Shown here in pieces: positions 1-6,727 of a DNA stretch of 30,005 bases. The position numbers were made by a program, and so were the translations under genes. The notes beneath the pieces are model-generated. The model ran no database searches and was not told the origin of the DNA. It worked only from the letters and a program-made list of their open reading frames with translations. Each line of letters begins with the position of its first letter. Position 1 is the first letter of the stretch. Origin of the DNA: CAYWHE01 sp964458125 (GTDB taxonomy: Bacteria > Bacteroidota > Bacteroidia > AKYH767-A > OLB10); the NCBI GenBank assembly GCA_964458125.1, contig CAYWHE010000021.1:1-30005 (forward strand), in the 5' to 3' direction.

Positions 1-128
1 GTTCTGCGCATAATAAAAATTTTTAAACACGGCTGTCTGTTAAAAAGCGGCCGGATGACAAAAGTAATATTTTTTTCAAATAACCAGCAGGATTTTTTCA
101 AAATTCCTTATGCCTGATAGAAATCTGC

Positions 129-136
129 TATCTTTG
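129..136 (+). promoter_or_regulatory. Bacteroidota -7 box (TATCTTTG) of the propeller protein gene
   Basis: The sequence TATCTTTG matches the Bacteroidota sigma-factor -7 consensus TAnnTTTG. It ends only 4 nt before the ATG at 141, so a transcript starting at the usual distance would have almost no leader. No clear TTG -33 element stands out at the expected spacing. Confidence 0.5.
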
Positions 137-140
137 ATAG

Positions 141-2243
141 ATGAAAAAGCATGCGCTTCTTTTTTTGATTACGGTTTTTTATTTTCAATTTTCAGCCGGG
201 CAGAATCCTTTGGTGAAGCAATGGGATTATAGGTTTGGAGGTGACAGTTCCGACTTTTTAATCGGATCACTTAATGCACAAGATGGTGGATACCTATTTG
301 GTGGCAGTTCCTTTTCTGGGATTTTTGGAGATAAAACACAACCAAATTGGGATACTTCAAAATTAACAGAAGATTTCTGGATCGTTAAAACCAACGCTTC
401 CGGACTTAAAACATGGGATAAAAGGTACGGTGGTTACCGGATTGATTTCCTGACATGCATGGATAAAACAACGGATGGTGGCTTTATCCTGGGGGGGCGG
501 TCCAAATCAACTGTAAGTGGAGATAAAACAGAGCCAAACCGTGATACTTCCTGCGGACCAATGCAACAATGTTCATACGACTATTGGATTGTAAAAGTTG
601 ATTCTTTAGGAAATAAGGAATGGGATAAAACCTTTGGAACTGATTTTGACGATGACCTGTTTGCCATACGTCAGACTCCGGATGAAGGGTACATTTTGGG
701 TGGATTTACCAATAGTGGAATTAACGGGGATAAAACTCAGGCTTCGAAGGGAAATTATGATTATTGGATTATAAAAACTGATCTGTTTGGCAACAAGGAA
801 TGGGATAAATGTTATGGAGGCACCCAACCTGACCACTTATATTGTCTTGAATTAACTTCTGATGGCTGTTGCATACTTGGCGGCACCTCACTTTCCGACA
901 GCAGTGGCGATCATTCGAGTCATAATTGTGGAGGTAATGATTATTGGATCATAAAAATTGATTCTGCAGGAAATAAGCTTTGGGACAAAAACTATGGAGG
1001 AACAGATTATGACCAAATTTTTTCAATTGCGGCCACGGCTGATAATGGTTTTATTCTCGGGGGATATTCAAGATCCATATCAGGTTGTGAAAAAACGCAG
1101 CCCTCGCAGGGTGATTTAGACTATTGGATAGTCAAGATAGATTCCTCCGGTAACAAAGAATGGGACAAGGATTTTGGCGGAACTAGCCTTGATGCTCTGC
1201 ACTCAATACAGCAAACCACAGACAAGGGATATATTTTAAGCGGAGGGTCCTATTCAGGCATTGGCGGAGATAAAACCGAACCTAACCTGAGCATCATACA
1301 AACATGGATCATTAAAACTGATTCCATGGGTATTTTGCAATGGGATAAAACACTCAGAACAATTTCCAATTACGGTGATGGCTGGGGTGTCGCCATTCAG
1401 GCATTAGATGGTTGCTTTGTGATTGCAAATTCAAGTTCTGCCGGAATGGGAGCTGATAAAACTCAATTGAATTGCGATACAACAAATTCAACATTTGATT
1501 TCTGGATTACAAAATATTGTTACTCAACTTCAATTTTTTCCTCTTCTGATACCAATTTCTGTGACAAACAATACATCGACTTCTACGACCACTCCATCAA
1601 TTCCCCAACCTCCTGGCTCTGGCTTTTTCCCGGTGCTGTTCCATCTTCCAGTACACAACAAAATCCAACCGGAATCTTTTACAACAGCTATGGCAGCTTT
1701 GATGTCACCCTGATAGCCTGCAATGCTGCAGGTTGTGATACGCTGTACCTTCCCGGTTTTATTCATGAATTTCCAAATCCGCCTGCACCTGTGGTAACAT
1801 GGGTTTCCGATACTCTTTTTTCAACTCCGGCCTATGCGTACCAGTGGTATTACAATTCGACCATCATTCCGGGTGCTATTGGCCAGTCCTATGTTTTTCA
1901 GCAGCCGGGAAATTATTTTGTGATGGTTACCGACAGCAACGGCTGTTCTACTCCGTCCACTGTACTTTATACCGGTTTAGATGGAATGACGGATCAGGCC
2001 GGGGTACAGATTCTTCCAAACCCTTCCACAGGCGATTTTATAATGGCCGGTGTGCCCGATAATTCGATTATTAAAATTTACGACACGGCAGGCCGGCTTC
2101 TTTTTTCGGATTTCGTTCAACCGGATAAACATCTTCATTGTTTAGCCTCCGGAGGCGTTTATTTCCTGGAAATTACGTTACCTCCTGGCATGGCACGGGG
2201 GCAGGCCGGTCGTATCATTAAAAAATTGGTAAAAATGGATTGA
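141..2243 (+). CDS. T9SS-secreted seven-repeat beta-propeller protein with PKD and Ig-like domains
   Basis: This is a predicted cell-surface or secreted protein of 700 residues. Residues 1-20 form a signal peptide (MKKHALLFLITVFYFQFSAG). Residues 21 to about 460 hold seven repeats, each with an aromatic strand of the type DYWIIKTD followed by G-NKEWDK-(Y/F)GG, a GYILGG strand and a GDKTQP-like loop; seven copies fit a seven-bladed propeller. A PKD-like domain (about 463-540) and an Ig-like domain (about 541-612) follow. From about residue 620 there is a type A T9SS sorting domain (LPNPSTGDF ... KKLVKMD), which in this family directs export across the outer membrane and anchoring. The start is fixed because no later Met keeps the signal peptide. 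Its C-terminal third resembles the next gene's. The ligand or substrate cannot be told; an adhesin or binding role is inference. Confidence 0.9.
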   Translation: MKKHALLFLITVFYFQFSAGQNPLVKQWDYRFGGDSSDFLIGSLNAQDGGYLFGGSSFSGIFGDKTQPNWDTSKLTEDFWIVKTNASGLKTWDKRYGGYRIDFLTCMDKTTDGGFILGGRSKSTVSGDKTEPNRDTSCGPMQQCSYDYWIVKVDSLGNKEWDKTFGTDFDDDLFAIRQTPDEGYILGGFTNSGINGDKTQASKGNYDYWIIKTDLFGNKEWDKCYGGTQPDHLYCLELTSDGCCILGGTSLSDSSGDHSSHNCGGNDYWIIKIDSAGNKLWDKNYGGTDYDQIFSIAATADNGFILGGYSRSISGCEKTQPSQGDLDYWIVKIDSSGNKEWDKDFGGTSLDALHSIQQTTDKGYILSGGSYSGIGGDKTEPNLSIIQTWIIKTDSMGILQWDKTLRTISNYGDGWGVAIQALDGCFVIANSSSAGMGADKTQLNCDTTNSTFDFWITKYCYSTSIFSSSDTNFCDKQYIDFYDHSINSPTSWLWLFPGAVPSSSTQQNPTGIFYNSYGSFDVTLIACNAAGCDTLYLPGFIHEFPNPPAPVVTWVSDTLFSTPAYAYQWYYNSTIIPGAIGQSYVFQQPGNYFVMVTDSNGCSTPSTVLYTGLDGMTDQAGVQILPNPSTGDFIMAGVPDNSIIKIYDTAGRLLFSDFVQPDKHLHCLASGGVYFLEITLPPGMARGQAGRIIKKLVKMD

Positions 2244-2324
2244 TTGCCTGAAATTTTATATTTTAGATGTTTATTTCAGTACCCGCATTATCCTGCATCA
2301 TACGTTAATTTACGCTACACGAAA

Positions 2325-3887
2325 ATGAAGACATACCTGCTGATTCCGCTTTATTATTTCCTGTTTATCAGTTCTGCCCGTTCACAAAATGGACCTGTTC
2401 AGACTGCATCTCAACGCATGGATTCATCCAATCCGCCGCTTGTTGCTGCAAAAAACCCGCCCCCGGTCCACGTTCAGGCAATTGCCCCGGTGATTTCATT
2501 TAATGAACATCCCGTTAACCACAACATGCACATCACCTGCGACGGAGTCAATTATTACACCATCAACGGAGGTAATTCCGGCACTGGCCAGATCAATCAA
2601 TTCGACCTTGGCGGTAACCTGCTGCAGACCTATCCCATCCAGATCGATGGCCGGGGTTTGTCCTATAATCCAGCAGACAGTTTTCTCTACGCATCGCTGT
2701 TTATGGGCGATATTGTGAAAATAACCAACCTGGCAGGCGGAGCCTTTATTACCGTTTTTCCCAGCGCCATGCATGACGCCCAGGCTTCCTTTGCCATTTC
2801 CCCGGATGGTTCAAAATTTTATGATTTCGCATCCGGTACCTTATATGTGCATGATTTCGCTACCGGGGTAATTACCGACACGCTTATCGGCCTTTCTTTC
2901 GGACCGGGCAATTTTGGGGGAAATGCCGCAGTGGCCGTAGATTCCAATTATATTTATACCTGTGACGCCTCTACAAAAAATGTTTATATTTATGATCAGT
3001 TGGGTTCCCTGGTTCAAACCTTACCGCTTGATTCAGGCGATAACGGGCATGCCCTTTCCATTGCTAACAACCTTTTATTTATTTCAAAAGACGGGAATTA
3101 CAACACCGGTACCTGGTACGGCTATTCGCTTTATGGCGGAAGCACTCCGGTTGCCGGCCTGTCCAGCACCGACAGCACCTTGTGTGAAAAACAAACCATT
3201 GATTTTTATGATCTCAGTACCAATAACCCGACTTCCTGGCACTGGTATTTTCCAAATGCCTCACCCGATACCAGTACCCTGCAAAATCCGACGGCGATCT
3301 ATTACAATGCTTATGGAACCTATGATGTAGCCCTGGTGGCGTGTAATGCAAACGGGTGCGACAGCCTGTTCCTGCCTGGTTTTATAACAGTTTTCCAGTC
3401 CCCGCCCCAACCAACGATCACCCTGAGTAACGATACTTTATTCTGCTCGCCGGCCTTTACCTATGCCTGGTATGAAAGCACCAACCCTTCCCTGATTCTT
3501 TCTACCGATTCCTTTTATGTGACAACGCAAAACGGGAATTATTTTGTTATCGTGACTGACAGTAACGGTTGCGCCGTTGCCAGCAATATACTGTTGATCA
3601 ATACTGGCGTAGCATATCAAACCAATGACTTAAAGATTACTTTATACCCTAACCCGGCATCCGGTCTGATGTACATTGAGTTATTCGATAATGTTTTAAG
3701 GGCCAGACTGGAAATCCTCGATATTCATGGTGAAAGGATCAGGAGTTACCAATTAAAGGAAGGACAGAATGAAGTTGATATTTCTTCTTTAGCAAAAGGG
3801 ATGTATTTTTTGAAAATATCGGCTGGGGATAAATATAGTTACCATAAGATAATGATATTGAATGAAGACATTCATACGCTTCATTAG
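2325..3887 (+). CDS. T9SS-secreted protein with propeller-like N-terminus, PKD and Ig-like domains
   Basis: This 520-residue protein starts at ATG 2325, because only that start gives a clean signal peptide (MKTYLLIPLYYFLFISSARS); an in-frame TTG at 2244 would put 27 unlikely residues in front. Residues about 60-285 look like NHL/YVTN-type propeller strands (GQINQFDLGGNLLQTY, SFAISPDGSKFY, AVAVDSNYIYTCD). A PKD-like domain starts near 290 and an Ig-like domain near 375. The sorting domain begins near 437 with LYPNPAS. It lies 81 nt after the previous gene on the same strand and shares its PKD/Ig/sorting module, so the two look like products of an old duplication with different N-terminal domains. 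The sorting domain runs about eight residues past the usual end (KIMIL then NEDIHTLH). Function is unknown; a surface protein is well supported. Confidence 0.88.
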   Translation: MKTYLLIPLYYFLFISSARSQNGPVQTASQRMDSSNPPLVAAKNPPPVHVQAIAPVISFNEHPVNHNMHITCDGVNYYTINGGNSGTGQINQFDLGGNLLQTYPIQIDGRGLSYNPADSFLYASLFMGDIVKITNLAGGAFITVFPSAMHDAQASFAISPDGSKFYDFASGTLYVHDFATGVITDTLIGLSFGPGNFGGNAAVAVDSNYIYTCDASTKNVYIYDQLGSLVQTLPLDSGDNGHALSIANNLLFISKDGNYNTGTWYGYSLYGGSTPVAGLSSTDSTLCEKQTIDFYDLSTNNPTSWHWYFPNASPDTSTLQNPTAIYYNAYGTYDVALVACNANGCDSLFLPGFITVFQSPPQPTITLSNDTLFCSPAFTYAWYESTNPSLILSTDSFYVTTQNGNYFVIVTDSNGCAVASNILLINTGVAYQTNDLKITLYPNPASGLMYIELFDNVLRARLEILDIHGERIRSYQLKEGQNEVDISSLAKGMYFLKISAGDKYSYHKIMILNEDIHTLH

Positions 3888-4017
3888 AGTGGACTTTTCT
3901 CCTCCGGAAAAAAGCTGTCCGTATTCAATATGGCATACTTAATGCTCGGGAAACTGATCTACAAATAATTGTATTTCAGATACTTAAACGAATCTGGAAA
4001 TCCTGCCATCATTTTTT

Positions 4018-4025
4018 TACATTTG
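4018..4025 (+). promoter_or_regulatory. Bacteroidota -7 box (TACATTTG) upstream of the porin gene
   Basis: TACATTTG matches TAnnTTTG and lies 24 nt before the GTG start at 4050. This suggests the porin gene has its own promoter and is not simply read from the T9SS genes upstream. No strong -33 element is visible. Confidence 0.5.
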
Positions 4026-4049
4026 CTTTTCTTATTCCAATAAACAAGC

Positions 4050-5954
4050 GTGCAGGCCAGGATATTTTTTATCGGTTTTTCATTTATTTTTCTGTGGAGT
4101 TCAACTACTGAGATAATGGCCCAGGATACCATTACAGGGTCGAATACAGGTGAGCGACTGGCCGATCCAGGGGAGTTTATCCTGCTGAACGGAGAAAATG
4201 CATTTTCCGATGCCTATGATTCATCCCTTTATGGAATTCAAAACACCAATCCGGTTTTATTCCATAACGGTTACACGCAATACACCGGCAACCTGGGCGG
4301 AGCGGCATGGAACGGACATTTTTACAGGGAACCCCTGCCGCTGAAGATCCGATATGGACTGCACCCTTTTGACGCTTACGACTTTGGCATACAACCAGGC
4401 ATTTTAAACAAGAAAAGGATATTTACTTCACTCCGGTATTCCAGGGGATCAAAAAAGGAACAATACTTTTTGCTGATGCATAAACAACGCTTTGGCAAAC
4501 GACTTTATGCCGGTCTTGATTTTGCGGCCGGGGCGTCCCAGGGATTTTACGCCCGGCAATTAAGCAGTCTCAGGAATTTTGACCTGTACACCCTTTTTCA
4601 TACCAGGGACCTGCGTTATGGCATCTATGCCAAATTCATTTATAACAAGGCCGACTGCCAGGAAAACGGGGGGCTGAAGTATGATTCTGCCCTGACCGGT
4701 GTCAGTTCGGCTGATGCCCGAACCCTGCCCGTATGGCTTAGCGATGCACAGCGGATTCATAAGGAGAAGGCCGTTTATTTACAGCATCAGTTCTTTTTAA
4801 CCAGGCCTGTGAAGCCCGAACCAGATTCAACCGGGTACCTGAAGTTTCAAAAATACAAAGCAGACCTCGCCCATGTTTTTTATTTCCAGGATAAGGGCAC
4901 CATCTTCCAGACAGGCACGGTACATACGGATTTGTATCCGTTCATTAATTATGATTCGACCAGCACCTTTGATTCCACACATTACCGGACTTATTTCAAC
5001 GACCTCAGGGCAACCTTTTCCATTCATGATTTTGCATCCGCGGAAGAACTTTTTGATGCGGATTTTTTCGCAGGTGGTAGTCAGCAAACCGTGAAATTGA
5101 ACCAGCGCGAGCTGGAGATACGCTGCGATGAATGGTCACTCTATGGGGGTTTCAGGCTGATTTTTATGGAAATGTGTGCCCTGGATCTGAAATACACCAA
5201 AACCATTCAATCCTCACTTGAAGGAGAGCAGGCTATTGAGGGCGGCATACGCTACAGGGCTTTTAATGATTTTCTGGTATGGAAAGTCCGTTATGTTTAT
5301 GAGGAAAGAAATCCGGATCTTTTCTTCCAGTTTAATTACAGTAATCATTATAAATGGAGAAACCGGTTTCAACCTGTGAAAGAAAAGCGTTTTGATGTTA
5401 ATTTTGATTTACCGTGGCTGAACCTCTTCACTCAACTGTCATGGCTGAACCAAAGGCACTATCTTTATTTTAATGAAACCGCCGATCCGAATCAGTTCGA
5501 CGGCAAGATCAGTATTTTTGCGGCGGATCTCCGGCACCAGTTGAATTACAGGGATTTTCACCTGATCAATAATATACTGATCCAGACCACTGATCATTCC
5601 TCACTGGTCAGGCTCCCCAGGTATTCAACCATTCACAGCTTCTATTATGAAAGGAGCTTTTTCAAGCATGCGCTTCTTACCCAGATAGGGCTTGGATTGC
5701 AGTATTCATCATCGTATTATTCGCCTTATTACCAGCCGGCCACCGGGCAATTTATTTTACAGAATCAAATGGCCTACGGGGATTACCTGTTTGCAAACGC
5801 CTTTATTAATTTCAAAGTCAAAACAGCCCGTTTCTTTTTCAAAGTGGAACACCTGAACGCCGGATGGAGCAAAAAGAATTACATGATACTGGCGCACTAT
5901 CCCATGCCAGGAAGGATGCTGAAGTTTGGCGTAGCCTGGAATTTATTTGATTAG
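4050..5954 (+). CDS. Putative outer-membrane porin (Bacteroidota Porin_10-like)
   Basis: This 634-residue protein has an N-terminal signal peptide ending near MAQ (about residue 25), then a globular entry segment and a long run of alternating hydrophobic and polar strands rich in Tyr, Phe and Arg, as in outer-membrane beta-barrels. The stretch LMHKQRFGKRLYAGLDFAAG...GFYARQLSS recalls the Bacteroidota putative porin family (Porin_10), and the length is typical. It ends in VAWNLFD, with the C-terminal aromatic common in barrels. The start is GTG at 4050: a stop at 4041-4043 lies just upstream in frame, and the next Met (MAQ) would remove the signal peptide. Its role is presumably passive or selective uptake across the outer membrane; the substrate is unknown. 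A hairpin follows the stop. Confidence 0.82.
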   Translation: MQARIFFIGFSFIFLWSSTTEIMAQDTITGSNTGERLADPGEFILLNGENAFSDAYDSSLYGIQNTNPVLFHNGYTQYTGNLGGAAWNGHFYREPLPLKIRYGLHPFDAYDFGIQPGILNKKRIFTSLRYSRGSKKEQYFLLMHKQRFGKRLYAGLDFAAGASQGFYARQLSSLRNFDLYTLFHTRDLRYGIYAKFIYNKADCQENGGLKYDSALTGVSSADARTLPVWLSDAQRIHKEKAVYLQHQFFLTRPVKPEPDSTGYLKFQKYKADLAHVFYFQDKGTIFQTGTVHTDLYPFINYDSTSTFDSTHYRTYFNDLRATFSIHDFASAEELFDADFFAGGSQQTVKLNQRELEIRCDEWSLYGGFRLIFMEMCALDLKYTKTIQSSLEGEQAIEGGIRYRAFNDFLVWKVRYVYEERNPDLFFQFNYSNHYKWRNRFQPVKEKRFDVNFDLPWLNLFTQLSWLNQRHYLYFNETADPNQFDGKISIFAADLRHQLNYRDFHLINNILIQTTDHSSLVRLPRYSTIHSFYYERSFFKHALLTQIGLGLQYSSSYYSPYYQPATGQFILQNQMAYGDYLFANAFINFKVKTARFFFKVEHLNAGWSKKNYMILAHYPMPGRMLKFGVAWNLFD

Positions 5955-5969
5955 TGTGGTTCTGGCCGG

Positions 5970-5989
5970 AAACCCCATTTCCTGGGTTT
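5970..5989 (+). terminator. Likely terminator of the porin gene
   Basis: A 6-bp stem AAACCC/GGGTTT with an 8-nt loop is followed by TTATAA on the plus strand. It sits 16 nt after the porin stop and just before the end of the convergent ribonuclease gene. The stem is short, so the call is moderate. Confidence 0.45.
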
Positions 5990-6004
5990 TATAATGTCAA
6001 CAAC

Positions 6005-6295
6005 TCAGACAATTTCCGTCCACTCCCCGCCGTAATGGGCGCTGGTGAAAAATAGTTTTTGGAGTTTGTTGCCACCGTCAATTAACGCAACGATCCTGAA
6101 CCGGCCTCTGCCTCCCGTGCGGTCATGTCCCACATCGTGTTCATAATAGGTGTTTCCGGCTCCGGCTGGGGGGAGGAATCCTTCATTATTATTAAAGACG
6201 GTCGGGTTACCCTGTTTGGCGTTGAGGCGCAGGTTACGAATGGGTTCCTTAAGCCCCTGAGGGATATGATCCCTGCTGATTTTTTTTATTTTCAT
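6005..6295 (-). CDS. Small microbial ribonuclease (RNase Sa/barnase, N1/T1 superfamily)
   Basis: The 96-residue product matches the pattern of microbial guanyl-preferring ribonucleases. TVFNNNEGFLP (32-42) corresponds to the substrate-site segment around the FQNRE motif of RNase Sa. YYEHDV (50-55) carries the likely general base Glu52. RGRFRIV (63-69) supplies Arg63 and Arg67, and AHYGGEWTEI (86-95) carries the likely general acid His87. From memory, the Glu-to-Arg distances (11 and 15) equal those of RNase Sa Glu54, Arg65 and Arg69. The ATG at 6295 is fixed by an in-frame stop at 6308-6310. There is no signal peptide and no cysteine, unlike secreted relatives. No barstar-like inhibitor gene is seen in the window. 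It could be a cytoplasmic toxin or an exported effector; family assignment is strong, role is inference. Confidence 0.82.
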   Translation of the reverse strand: MKIKKISRDHIPQGLKEPIRNLRLNAKQGNPTVFNNNEGFLPPAGAGNTYYEHDVGHDRTGGRGRFRIVALIDGGNKLQKLFFTSAHYGGEWTEIV

Positions 6296-6343
6296 GCGCG
6301 ATCGGTTTTAGCTGGTGTCAGATAAGTGGATGATGAATGAGTA

Positions 6344-6351
6344 CAAATATA
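6344..6351 (-). promoter_or_regulatory. Bacteroidota -7 box (TATATTTG) of the ribonuclease gene
   Basis: On the minus strand TATATTTG matches TAnnTTTG exactly and lies 48 nt before the ribonuclease ATG. It supports the small gene being transcribed in its own right rather than being a fragment of a longer one. Confidence 0.5.
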
Positions 6352-6675
6352 CAGAACGTTTGGCAATAAGATCCGATTTATTCAGGATTTAATCTTTGCC
6401 CGTTATGCCCTCTGATATGAACAGGAAAATGAAGGAATTAATGACTGTTGAAGCGGGTTCCATCAGCCTGATTCAAGCGCTGATAAAAAGGGTTTTACGA
6501 ATTAATACGGTATTCAAATACCTTTTCGGTTAGTGAATCGCCTGGATTTGAAAAGGCAATCTCATTACCTGTTTAAAAAAGAAGACAAAGGGTCTCCGGT
6601 TATTTAAATTCCGGCTGAAATATTGAACGGTTCTGCTATGGGTTAATGACGAGGACTTCCTGAAAATAAAAATGA
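6352..6675. other. Intergenic stretch with no convincing gene
   Basis: Between the ribonuclease promoter and the terminator of the LamG protein gene there is no ORF I can defend. On the plus strand an ATG at 6417 opens 38 codons ending at 6533, and an adjacent frame gives a further readable stretch to about 6606 (NRLDLKRQSHYLFKKEDKG). This might be the remnant of a small broken gene, but codon signal is too short to decide. Confidence 0.35.
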
Positions 6676-6711
6676 AAAACAGTTGTCCCGGTAAATTGGG
6701 ACAACTGTTTT
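6676..6711 (-). terminator. Strong intrinsic terminator of the LamG/Ig protein gene
   Basis: A perfect 14-bp stem (AAAACAGTTGTCCC / GGGACAACTGTTTT) with an 8-nt loop lies 16 nt past the minus-strand stop at 6728. Read on the minus strand it runs into a T-rich tail. This is the clearest intrinsic terminator in the window. Confidence 0.85.
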
Positions 6712-6727
6712 CAAACTTCAAATCAAA

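Noticed and set aside
141..1500. Regular repeats considered as a CRISPR array or DNA satellite
   Set aside because: They are degenerate at DNA level and in frame, coding seven propeller blades; there are no identical short repeats with unique spacers.
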